DNA of 60,000 nt from Polytrichum commune (taxonomy: Eukaryota; Streptophyta; Polytrichopsida; Polytrichales; Polytrichaceae), in assembly GCA_950295325.1 (NCBI GenBank), contig OX485809.1:29838144-29898143 (forward strand), written 5' to 3'. Positions 26,290 to 37,269 of the stretch are shown here, piece by piece (within the stretch, counting starts at the first letter, position 1; each line of letters begins with the position of its first letter). The notes beneath the pieces are model-generated. The model was not told where the DNA came from. It searched no databases and saw only the letters and a program-made list of their open reading frames with translations. The position numbers were made by a program, and so were the translations under genes.

Positions 26290-27510
26290 GATCAAGATGG
26301 ACGACTCTCTCGCACTTCAGTACGGAGGCTCTGAGGCTCACAATTACGTATGCTCCTCCCTTTGCTTGATTCTAGTTGAATGTATCTATTTATCTATCTA
26401 CCTATTTGCTGAACAATCAATATCAACCGATATCCTCTTGAAGCATATTATACCCTTTAGTGGTAAAGAAAAAGAATAAAAAGTTGTTCAATTGGTGAGG
26501 TCTGATCTAGGTCTCTAAACTGGAATTGTGAAATATAGAAACACTTCTAGTGCGCTGGCCAACAAAAGGTTGTTACAAGAAGGAATATTGATTATCGTTG
26601 GGAATTAATTGGTTCCAGGTGTTTCCAGATAGGCAAGGGAAGTGGAAAACAACCACACAATCACAACTTCGTAATTACAGGTTAATTATCGCAACAAAAG
26701 AATTCACTCTGGAACAAAGTGCGCTACAATCAATCCTAACCGAAAGCAGGCGCTGATCTTCGTGCCACTTCTACATCATTTTTGCAATAAGAAGCCTCTC
26801 CAGCTCCAAGAAAGCTCAAAGGGATTCATATGCTTTCAACAAAGGAGCTTTGCGATTCAAAGGGAATTGCTCAAAACAACTTTGGTTGAAAGCAAGAAAA
26901 ACTCACATTGGTTGGAAGCAAGGAAAAACTCATATGGAGTGGAGGATGTGCAAGCACCACGGTGATACAAACATTTGCCTCGCCATGTTCCTAGTTAGTC
27001 TCGCTCTCCGATCACCGTCTTAGCTCCCGGTTACAAAGGAAATTGCAAGAGCAAAGTTGAACTTAAGTATGTGAGTGAGTGTAGGAAGTTCTCCTACTGT
27101 TATGGGTTATGTTTTCCGGATACTTGAGCTGCACTTTATAGTACTCAAGTAATATGTGTCATTTCAATTTCTAGTGTGTCAATTGACGTGTGGTTTTTTT
27201 CTTCACAAGTCACAGTACGTGTCAATTTCTAGATTGTGCGTGTCAATTGACGTGCATTTTTTTTTGGGTGCAAGTTTTTGCGTGTCAAAAGAGAAAAACT
27301 TGGAGTTGGAATCACTCGGGATTTGGACTGATTATGCATGCCCGAAAATCTGCGGCCTGGACAGTGAATGGAAGGAAGTGTAATGTGTAAACTTAGATGG
27401 GCAAATGTGGAAGCAACCCATTAGTTCGGAGAGCATGTACATTTCGACACAGTGGCTGCGCAGATTCTTGGGCATAAGTCTCGGTCAAACTCCTAGTGTT
27501 TCCAAGTCCA
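26290..27510. other. Unassigned interval after the hAT relic
   Basis: A short ATG-initiated stretch at 26297-26347 (17 codons, MDDSLALQYGGSEAHNY) ends at a GTATGC donor-like site, but no partner exon was found. Around 27178-27260 the palindromic word GTGTCAATTGACGTG occurs twice, each near a poly-T tract. A family D-like end appears near 27301-27365. Nothing else could be supported. Confidence 0.35.
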
Positions 27511-27516
27511 GTCTAA

Positions 27517-28027
27517 GGGCCACTTCACACACGAGCCAAGAGCCGTGACCATGAAATTGTGAGAGCCCAAAAGAAAGTGTCCAAAGGCCGTCATCCCAAC
27601 ACACCTCCAACATCATGTAGTGTGGTCACGGATCCTCAAGTGTAGTGTGAAGCCATATGTGACCGGGCCCCTCAACCAAATGCCATTTCAATGAATGTCT
27701 ATTCATGCAGGTTCTCACACATGATAGAATAGAATAAACCAACGGTTGTGAGCATTCGCAGTGCCATGGTCTCCCAGTGGTTTTGTGTTACGCCTACCTC
27801 CAAGAGGTGGTTTTTGGAAATAGTCCAAGTGACCATGAAACATGATCCATTCGATGCCATGTAGGAATCCATCCATGTAGACTTTAACATCCATCTTGCA
27901 TTCACATACTCCGTTGGTCCCTCAAGCGTAGTGTGAAGCGAACTTGGACCGGCTCCGCCTTTGCCACCAATGAGAGTGCTTGAAGTGTATTGGACACGGG
28001 CTCTCAACCTTGTGTGTGAAGTGGCCC
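27517..28027. mobile_element. 511-bp Harbinger/Tourist-like MITE with TAA duplication
   Basis: The left end GGGCCACTTCACACACGAG and the reversed right end GGGCCACTTCACACACAAG are inverted repeats differing at one position. TAA flanks both sides (27514-27516 and 28028-28030). TAA/TTA target duplication with GGG-starting ends is characteristic of PIF/Harbinger elements. No transposase is encoded. Confidence 0.85.
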
Positions 28028-28220
28028 TAACCTTGTTAATATGACACTCGTTTACACGACACCCTCGATATTACGACACATTTTTGCAAGACCAAACTTT
28101 TTCGTCCAAAACTCCCGCTTTTACACGACTACGACACTCGAGAATGCGACATCTAGAATCTCCGTTGTGTCATATTGAAGAGGTAGTTAATGCTGAAATT
28201 CCTTTCACCTATGTTATGTA

Positions 28221-28537
28221 CTCCCTCTGTTTCAAAATAAAACCGTGGTTTCTATTTCAGTGCGGGATTAAGAACAGTGACCAGCTTTGAACCACAATGC
28301 GTTTTTTAACCAAAATTGGGAGCTGCCGAAAATTAGCAAGCTGGCACGGAGTATACAGTATTTACCGAGGCTACTGTAGCTTCTTAGATAAATATACCAT
28401 ATTTATTAGTAGGCCCAGCTGCACTGCCGTTGTTAGCCGTGAATGATAGGCATGAGTAGTGGTAATAACAAAACCATGGTTTTATTCTGGCACGGAGTTT
28501 ATGCAGAAACCATGGTTTTATTGTGAAACAGAGGGAG
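28221..28537. mobile_element. Stowaway MITE, 317 bp, TA duplication
   Basis: The left end CTCCCTCTGTTTCAAAATAA and the right end CTGTTTC..., read as GAAACAGAGGGAG on this strand, are inverted repeats, flanked by TA on both sides. CTCCCTC plus TA is the classic Stowaway signature of flowering-plant genomes. The inner words AACCATGGTTTTATT are repeated near the right end. Confidence 0.9.
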
Positions 28538-29147
28538 TACATCGAAGATGCATCCATTTTCACTTGGGAACTACTTGGGAACTTCACTTATCATTGGGAA
28601 CTAAATGAGAATTAGGGTTGCTAGTGTAGAATGGACATGCTTAGGGTTCGAGTGGCCTCCTATGTTGCCTTGTACACGGGTGATATAGTATCACCAGAAT
28701 CTTGATGCTAAACGTCATGCATCATTTTTGTCTAGTTTCTTATTAGAGAACTCTTTATATTTTGGTGTTAATGAAATTATTAGTTTTCAAAAGTTAGTAG
28801 GGAATTTAGATAAGGTGATAGTTGCTAACTTGGGTAAGCAACACCAAAGATCTTTGAAATCCTATTTCAAGAGTACTTGAGAATATTTTTATTTGTTTGG
28901 AGCTATAGATTATTATTTCATACCACCTATATTGCTTAAACTTGTTTTATATATATAAATATAAGCTCATATTATTTATGTTTTCGTATTCCCTCAATAG
29001 TACGACAATGTTATGCCATTTGTCATATTAATGAGAAGACAACACCTCAGTAATACAAATTTTGTGTGTTTCCCCAACGTGTCATACTAAGAGGGAGAAT
29101 AGTCCAACTGCTTCCATGTTGTGATCTTCTTTTAGTGTTTTTTTAGT

Positions 29148-29255
29148 CATTTAAGGTATATTCCATAGATATCTCTTTAAATGATAGGTAATTTTCTTGG
29201 AGTCTTGAACTTCAACCAGTTGTTTCTCAAACTCTACCGGTTCATATGCAACTAC
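29148..29255 (-). repeat. Family D repeat, partial reversed copy
   Basis: It contains GTCTTGAACTTCAACCAGTT, CTCTACCGGTTCATATG and TTAAGGTATATTCC, the reverse of family D order. Confidence 0.6.
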
Positions 29256-29559
29256 ACCAATTATCCCAATTAGCGTGTGCAGCACCGATTCCCGAAACAT
29301 GTACTATTTAGTCAAATTACAAAATTATTGAGGGCTAGAATTTGCACTGTGTGATACTAAATCCATGAATACATGCTCATTTACCATACACTTCAAGAAA
29401 ACTACAGTAGTGCTCGCTCTAAGGAAATTATACGCCAGGAGATGCTTGTTAACATGACATTACTTAGCCCTATGGTTGTGTTTTTGTTTCTATATTTGGC
29501 ATCTAACAAGGACCTCCGCCGTGTTACTTTTACGGGAAGAAACTTAGATAATAGGATGA

Positions 29560-29760
29560 CATTGATGCCGGTATGAATATTGTGAATAATACTGAGCACT
29601 TTTGATGAATGATACTGGTACGAATAGGATTTCCAATGAATGATGCCAGGAGGAATAGTGCCGGTACTTTCCATGAACAACGACGTTGCTATGAAACGTG
29701 TTTCCAATAAATAATGTCGGGGTTGAACAATGCTTCCTAGACCTTTTGGTGGCACTAATG
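29560..29760 (+). repeat. Degenerate minisatellite
   Basis: The words AATGATRCCGGTACGAATAG and TTTCCAATGAA recur at roughly 30-45 bp spacing with many changes. This is a decayed short tandem repeat. Confidence 0.5.
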
Positions 29761-29960
29761 TCATAACGTAAAGACATTTAGTATCACCTTCACTAATTTA
29801 GCCCTCCCTCACTAATTGGGAGAATCCGTGTAGCGGCCCCGTTCATTTGATAGCATTGGTTTCTTCCGTGCAATCATCCGTGTGGACCTCACACTCTATT
29901 ATTGCGCCCGGTCTACAAAGTGGAGTTGGAAAAAGAGCCTTGCACCTAACTACGTTACTT

Positions 29961-29987
29961 TACTTCACTTCACTTCACTTCACTTCC
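29961..29987 (+). repeat. (CTTCA)n short tandem repeat
   Basis: Four to five units of TTCAC/CTTCA. Confidence 0.85.
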
Positions 29988-30149
29988 TTCCTCCATGCTC
30001 CGTGATTCAAGTGCCGCCTAACTTCTCAATGTTGATTGAATTCTTACGTTTCATTTCTCCTCACAAACACTTACGTTACCAAAGGGAAGGAGAGGGCGAA
30101 GCGGGGGAGGGGAGAGTGAGAAGGCTTCGTTGTTATCATTAAAACACGG

Positions 30150-31845
30150 ATTACCGTAGTTTCATCGTAGCTTGGGTGGGTCTTTGCCTAATAATTAATT
30201 GAGGTGACCCAACACAATTAGGTGACTTTGAAAATATTATATCAAAATCAGGCAGTTTCAAAATATAAATAAAATAAGTTGAGAATTTGTCCAAGTTTTT
30301 CTTACGGTTTTTTGGATGGTCATTGCTAATCTTCATCTAAGGTGGCCGATTCATCCTAAACATTTACCTTCACCTCTGAAGTTCCCATTAGTTATCCTAA
30401 ATTCTTGTGTGACATGATGTGTTATGTGTGAGACATATTTTGCTTTTGTGAAAACTTGTGGGTTAGAAGTGTTACGATGGCGAGACAAAAGACACTCACA
30501 AAAGGCATTGCAATGTATGTTTTTGACCTATTGATACCTAAAAGCTAATTTATTGAATTACAACACATGTGAGCCGAGCTGCTATGATTTGGGCATTAAT
30601 ATGTTCATTTTCAAAAAATTAGGCAAACTTTGTCAACAATTTCCTAGAAACTTAGGCACCCCTTTATTTGTATAGTTATGTCCCCAAGCTGCTAGGAAAC
30701 TACGATACTAATATTGATTAAGGTGGATAGACTCATTTTTGTTACCCGAAAGCAATCTCGCTTAGGTGTAGTACAAGTGTGATACTAAAGTGATTTTTCA
30801 CAAGTCTAGAAATTGATATCACAACGTTTAACACACACAACAACAACAATTTACTTCCAAGTTCTGAATTCTTGTAAATTTCCATGGGCAAGATGATCCT
30901 CTTTCAACCCATATTTACAACATAGGTTGACCTATTTTTTGAGAAACCCAATCCATGCCCCTTTTAGCTTAATTTTTTCATCACACGCAAATGTGAAGGC
31001 TACATGTGTGATTCTTCACACCTTCTCCCATCACATTAGACAATGACAGCTACATGTGTGGAACTTCATGATTTTAGGAGACTCTATGTATTAAGATTTG
31101 GGGGGTAATTGGAAATGGGCTTGTCTACCATGTATGGAATTCTAAATCATGATTAGAGATCTTGAATTAATTTGGTGAGCTTTAAATTGAGATGAAGCCA
31201 TGCCAACCAACTTATAGGGGGTCAATTTTCACAATTACTCCTTCAATAGGTGTTAGAAATCAAACCCTACACGACCCTCCTTTAATGAATTCAAGCTTTC
31301 TCTCATGTCGGCCGTTGGTGTATGTGAGGTGAATGTTTACAACGCCTATTGAGGGAGAGGGCCAACTAGAGAAGGGGAGGGCAAAAATGTTGATCACTAT
31401 TGTAGAGCTAGGATTTTGCAATTTTAAGCTAAATTTGTCCCTAAATTGGATTCAGAATCCCTAATCAATCTACATTATTTATGGTATATAGTGTCACTTA
31501 CTATTTGGAGTTATGCATTTCCGTAACATTTTATTATCAACGTGGTTTTTTACCAAGTAAAGATGCTAATGTTCTCTAGTGTCAACAACCAAGATCTTTG
31601 TTGGTAAAGAGTGAGATCTATAGTAACAAATCATAGCACAACGTAACTACATATAAGTGCATTAAATATCATAATTGGCACAGTGAGCTTAAATTGGGAT
31701 GAATCAACAACCAAAAAATTATAGGAGTCAATTTTTACCATTACTCCCCTTGGGAGGTTTAGGAAAACCAAACCGACCTGGGTTTGCCTACACCTAATCT
31801 GAATCACATAATCTTAGTCACATATAACATGCAAGTTGCAACACT
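30150..31845. other. AT-rich interval without identified genes
   Basis: No coding frame of note and no recognised repeat family was seen. The word GCTACATGTGTG occurs twice (30992 and 31031 regions) in a short imperfect duplication. Confidence 0.4.
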
Positions 31846-31848
31846 TAA

Positions 31849-32073
31849 GTACACTGATCATCCCAATTAGTGTGTGTCACTATTCAAAGTTACGAAGTGC
31901 TATAACTATTTAAAGAGAATGTGATATTTTACTATGCATAGTCATTTATGTCTATAATGTTTGATCAACCTATTGGACTTTCATTAGTATAATTCAAACA
32001 CGTAAGTAAGAGGTTTATTGCATTGCGGAACTCCGAATAGTGACATGCACTAATTGGGACAATTAGTGTACTA
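31849..32073. mobile_element. Family C MITE, copy 2 (intact inverted ends)
   Basis: The left end AGTACACTGATCATCCCAAT and the reversed right end AGTACACTAATTGTCCCAAT are inverted repeats; pairing continues through TTAGTGTGTGTCACTATT. About 225 bp, no coding potential. Confidence 0.8.
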
Positions 32074-32079
32074 AGTTAT

Positions 32080-33705
32080 GGAGTCTATTTTTTGCAAGGG
32101 TAAAAACTATGAGCAACAATAGCTTAGCTCCTTCTCCCATGCGCCATGCCTTTCGTGCATTCCCAAATAAAACCATGGAGTTTTTATGCTTTCCGATGAT
32201 GTTTTCTTCATTAGGCAAATAGGTTGTGCCACACTAATTTATCAACATTCCACACTATTTTGAGTATTTACTACCACATTAACAAAAATGAATTACATAC
32301 ATACATTGTGTGGTTGCTATATGGATCGATATACAAAGTTGTAAGTTTTGTGGTTTGATTTTCACCCAAGGTTATTTGTATGGGTGAAGAGGCAATCTAT
32401 ACGCAAAGGCCACCTAATTGTATCCCAATTGTACGTGATTATGTAGATGATTAAAGACCTAAACCTTGTTATGTGATCAAGTAACTTTTGTGCAACAAAC
32501 GAAAAGAATGAATGCATACAAGCAACTTCACCCATGCCCATTGTTGCTTTGGATTTTGTCTCGGTTTTGTTTCCCAACACCTACTGGGGGGGGTAGTAGT
32601 AAGATATGTTCTCTTTAGGTTGGTTGTTGATTCATCCCAATTTAAACTTAGTAGATCGATACAAAGTCTTTGACCCCAACTTGAGGGCTTAGTTTGGCTA
32701 CAAGTGTACATTTATGGACTCTACAATAGTAATGATCGTTTTTACCCTCCCCCTTTGTAGGTGTCATGATAATTAGGTTTAGGATTTGGAGATGAATGGT
32801 TGAGATTCTAAGGTAATTTTTAGACTAGACACTCAACTATGCATCAACAAGCCAAACTTGTTGAGTATACCCCATGATTCCTCCTGGGGGTTGGAATTTT
32901 CATACCACATACAAACGAATGTGAGTGTGAAAAGGGGTCTTTTTGGAGGCGTTAGTGTACATACCTAGTATAAAAAAGGGAAACTCCCCCCCCCCCCCCT
33001 TCTCTGATGTGCACATTTATAAAGGCTATTAAGAATTTTGAAGTAAAGGTAGGTGTACAAAAGGGGCCCCTAAGATTTAGAGTAAAGTTTGACAATAGAT
33101 GTGTCAGTTTCATCCAATTTATGTTTTCATCCATTGTTATTATTGCCTTAGCTTCAATGACGTGTGTTGTAAGGTCACATTATTATGAGTTACATCCTAT
33201 GGATGTAAGTGTGTTCAATGACTTTCCCATCGGGAATTGAAAGTAGATTGTATGTGTAGTAAAGGCCTCTTTATTTCATGGTTTATATTTTGTGTATGTA
33301 GTGGAGGCAGTTGTTACATTACATTGAAAAGCTAAATATAAAACACATGAGTCCATTTTCTCTATCCTACTCTCTCTCTGGGTAACATTTGTTGTTATCT
33401 ATAGGTTTTATTTTTATTTTTATTTTTAGAGTATAAGGGGGTTTTATTTCATGGTACGTAATCCTCACAAATCATTTAGGTTTCAAATGAAGAGTCCTCC
33501 CCTTGGGGATTCCTCTAGAAAGGCCAGCTTTTCATTCCCCCAAGGTTTGGAATTTGGGTCAGTAAGTTGGGCCATTTCAATTGGTTGGCGTGCAACTTAT
33601 TGACTACATTGATCATGGTAAATAGTGTGGGAAATTGCATAGTGTAGTATACTTGGACAACCCTACATCCAGTCTAGCCCACAACATATAACACCCTCAC
33701 AAAGA
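32080..33705. other. Intergenic interval with homopolymer tracts
   Basis: It contains G8 at 32586, C14 at 32986-32999 and several short open frames without family resemblance. No repeat family was assigned. Confidence 0.4.
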
Positions 33706-33708
33706 AAA

Positions 33709-34087
33709 GTACACTAAATATGATATTTAGTGTCGTATGGTATTTCATGTCACTATGGTCACTTTTTGGATGACACTTCTTATGAACAAGTGAACAAATA
33801 ACATTTTTGTGGATGATGGATGAGTTCATCCATTGGCCAACACCCTACCTTCTCTTGTCAGCAACTTGTGATGAAATATTGTCATGCACGATTGAAATTT
33901 GGATGAAATTTCACTCGGTGAGTGATAGTAATTGCAACACCATAAATCTACAATCCCCCCCCCCCCCAAAAAAATGACAAATATTGTTGGGTTAACATTT
34001 AGTGTTGGCGACACTATCCCGCGGTTTAAATTAGTATTGAGCAAGACAATTAGGATTGGTGATTCTAAATGTCATATTTAGTGTAGT
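33709..34087 (-). mobile_element. Family B MITE with palindromic ends, copy 2
   Basis: GTACACTAAATATGATATTT opens it and CATATTTAGTGTAGT closes it. The family core is reversed (TTCATCCATTGGCCAA). The internal tract reads C13-A7 (33955-33974), the reverse of the T-G tract in copy 3. Confidence 0.85.
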
Positions 34088-34363
34088 TTACAAGTCTAGT
34101 TGAGTACACTTGTCATGAGTTTGCCTTGGATAGAGCCCACCTCCCAAAGGGAGTAACTTAGTAGCCCGTGAGTGAAGGTTCACTCATCATTCATGCCTTG
34201 CTTCCAAGGGATCCAAAATTCATATATATCTATGCACTAGTCATGCCCATGTGATATATCCATCTCCTTCCCAAAGGTTTGAAGCATTTTCAATTACACA
34301 CTATTTGCAATCCAATCGAAATGTTGTAAACTACATCAACATTGGATTTGTTTTCAATTTGTG

Positions 34364-34374
34364 CCCCCCCCCCC
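34364..34374 (+). repeat. C11 homopolymer followed by CA repeats
   Basis: A further poly-C tract, next to a short (AC)n run. Confidence 0.85.
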
Positions 34375-34541
34375 ACACACACAAAAAACTACAACAAAAG
34401 TCTTTTATGTGAAAATTGTGTGCAAATAAGCTCAATGTGATGTGGTCTACAATTTTTATCATAATTAGTGTAGTTGTCACTTTATTAATCTCAGTTGCGC
34501 TCGAGATCAAAGACTAAGAACCAAACAACTTGTTTTTACTG

Positions 34542-34918
34542 TAAGGTGAATGTGCCTAAATTGAACACAAGTATAATTTGGTCAACTATATTTGAGTGGT
34601 TATGTAATTAGATGTGGATCTAAGAACTCATATCAAAGAGACATGTATCTAAAACATATTGGACTACGTGCTCAAAATATGCTAACTATTATAACCTCAA
34701 TAGTCAACATATTCCAGGGACCTATATGATCACTTATTAAGCATGGATAATCTTCACTTTGCCTATAGATCATATATTCATATGAGCTCTGAAAATTATG
34801 AAACAAATGGCTACGGGCGCAACTTGAATTTGCTAATCATCTTCCATTAACTATGTGTTTCATTTCCTACAAGAAGTGGGTCTAGAGACTAAAATATCCA
34901 TCTAAGGCACATTTCCCT
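34542..34918 (-). repeat. Family A repeat, full-length copy
   Basis: It opens TAAGGTGAATGTGCC and closes near GGCACATTTCCCT, with core CTCAATAGTCAACATATTCC and end block GAAGTGGGTCTAGAG; 377 bp. Confidence 0.8.
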
Positions 34919-34919
34919 C

Positions 34920-35866
34920 GAATATTTAGGACAAATTCTTGCATTGCCAAACAGCATGAACGTGATGATGATAGAAATTTAAGTTTATCCCTACGTACAT
35001 AAATTACTATCTCCTTCTGGTGACAGTGGAGAACTTACTCATTAAACGAGGTAAGGCTATCAATACGAAGTTAGTATAATATAATAATGTATCGATAACG
35101 TATCAACAAAGGGAAAAGTTAGTTCATTCTCAACTTTTAAAGATTTCTTGTAAACAACCATTTTTGTCCATTTTGGAATGGGGTCGTCTCGATTGACAAG
35201 AATGTTTCACGAGGAAAACAAGGATACCTGTTGTGACTTTCCTAGCACCTTCCTTTTGGATGAATGTGCCTTCAAGAGTCGTTTCATATGCCCAAAAGTG
35301 GCCTCTCGTGAAGGTAAGGGTTTACTTACGTGGTGAGCCATTGTGCCTTCAACGCACTTTCTAACTTACTTACCCCTCTGTGTCATGAAAAGTTGAGGCC
35401 GATGTAGACTTACGGTGGAGAAGTGCACCAGTCGGTCAAGAATTTCAACCCAAGACAAGGTTTTTGAGGCAACGATTGGTATGACAGACACGATGGAATT
35501 CTCCCAAAAAAAAAAAAAAAGCCTCAAGTTGGAGTTCTCCGGAGGCCAAGTTTCTTGTCCGAGGGTTTGAGGCTGCCCAAGAAACATCAACCTCCACATA
35601 ACTCCCCTAGCAAAAATTGTTGTCATGGTGGTCAACCATGTCATTTTTTTCCATCCATGTCTGGGAGTTCTCCACTAGAGAAGTCTTGGCCGTAGTGTAA
35701 GCCTTGGTTGGTGAAGATCCCTTTTTGTAGCCAATCCAATTGCTCCATTCCCCTAACGTTCTTCACTAGTGCACTACTTCTTCACCGTAGTCTAAACTAG
35801 CCCTTAGTTTGTAAATTTGATTTTTTGGAGGAATCTTCTAGAGTAATATTTTGGAGACCAAGTTCA
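34920..35866. other. Intergenic interval
   Basis: No gene or family member was recognised. An A15 run lies at about 35506-35520. The reverse-strand open frame at 35366-35644 shows no family resemblance. Confidence 0.4.
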
Positions 35867-35868
35867 TT

Positions 35869-36016
35869 CATAACATTATTCAGATTCATAACAATGTTTT
35901 GTGGGATTGACAATATTCCATAGAATATTCTAGCACATTCAATCTGAATGTGACGAATATTCCATGAAATATTGTCAGTCCCACACAACATTGTTATGGA
36001 TCTGAATAATGTTATG
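35869..36016. repeat. 148-bp near-perfect palindrome (foldback element or hairpin RNA candidate)
   Basis: CATAACATTATTCAGATTCA opens the left arm and TGGATCTGAATAATGTTATG closes the right arm. The arms of about 62 nt mismatch at only about six positions, and the centre CACATTCAATCTGAATGTG is itself palindromic. A transcript would fold into one long stem with a three-base loop. Confidence 0.85.
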
Positions 36017-36019
36017 TTT

Positions 36020-37035
36020 GATTCCTAAACCATGTTCCGAATTTCTGTCAATACTCAGATGAATAGTCTGATACTGTTTGGCCTCGTTTAGATTGTTTTC
36101 TTTGAAATTTGAGGCCGTGAGTTTGAGGGCCTCGTGAGCCAATTTACTTTAAGTTTCAGGTTTCATAATTCTCTGGACTTACCTGCAAAGCGGTTCCCAA
36201 TTGATTTTCTTTGATGCCAAAATGTAATTTCCATGAAGGATTCGGGTGGGTGCTAAGTTCCCAATCTTGCAATTTACACGTTCATTAAGTTTCAATTTGC
36301 ATGTTTGGTGACAACGTCAAATCTATTTACAATCTCATATAATCTATATTCAAGCAAGACTAGATGAAGTCCAAGTCCATAATTATTATAACATGTCAAG
36401 TTCGATTATAAAATCCTCCAATAGATTATATGGTAAGATCCTTTCACAGAATATGCAAAGCTCATTATGGTAATATTATAGCAATTGTTTTGATTGTGTA
36501 TTCAGTATTCAACATTCATTTATATAGATTTAACGTTACAAAATAGATCTTTCAAAAAAAAACTTCATAGCATAGCATTCAAGCAATTAGTATGGATTCA
36601 CATATCTCTCATAAAATTCGGGTATATCAAAAGTGTATCAGTGGATCCGCTCATAGGATTGAAGTATCCAAGAAGTCCAAATTTACTTAACTACGTCATA
36701 TACGTTAACCTCCTTACTCTAAATTGAAGTGTCGAGCTAAAAAGAATACCAGGCTTAGAGATACCAAATCATGTTCTTTTACGTTGAATTTCGGAGGTTT
36801 ACTCATGAGTTTTTAGCCCTATATACAAGAAGCGTCTACTTGGTTCCCGATTCAAAGTAGTTGGGAGTGTAAGATTCATGGAACATGTGGCTCCATAAGC
36901 AAGCATCGTGCTTGGGAGTTTCATGTGCCCATAGAAAATCCTAGCATTACTTAGTAATCATACGGGCTTGGATACGTAATCCACTTTGAGGTTTGGAAAG
37001 CAATGAAATGGGTTTCATAATGACTTTGTAGTTTG
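36020..37035. other. AT-rich interval without identified features
   Basis: I saw no supported gene, RNA or repeat family. The frame at 36494-36727 is AT-driven. Confidence 0.35.
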
Positions 37036-37039
37036 TCAA

Positions 37040-37268
37040 GACCCGTGCCCGGGAAGTTTTTGGGCATATATATAGTTGGTCAAGATCCTTGTGATTCTAA
37101 ATCCACCCGGTTACATGTTGACATCTTCTTCCGGTTTTGCTTTCATTCATTTGAGGTATATTCCTCTATAGATTCCTCTAGAAGGATCGGTAATTCTCCT
37201 CAAGTCTCGAACTTCAACCGGTTCATCATCTCTAACTAGCCGCCGGCTCATTGACCCCCGGACATAGG
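37040..37268 (-). repeat. Family D repeat, most complete single reversed copy
   Basis: It opens CAAGACCCGTGCCCGGGAAG and ends near CATTGACCCCCGGACAT. Between are GGTTACATGTTGACATC, GGTATATTCC and CGAACTTCAACCGGTTCATC. The GC-rich ends suggest imperfect inverted termini. Confidence 0.75.
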
Positions 37269-37269
37269 T

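Noticed and set aside
29821-30145. hAT- or Tourist-like element starting near GGCCCCGTTCATTTGATAG
   Set aside because: No matching inverted right end or target duplication was found.
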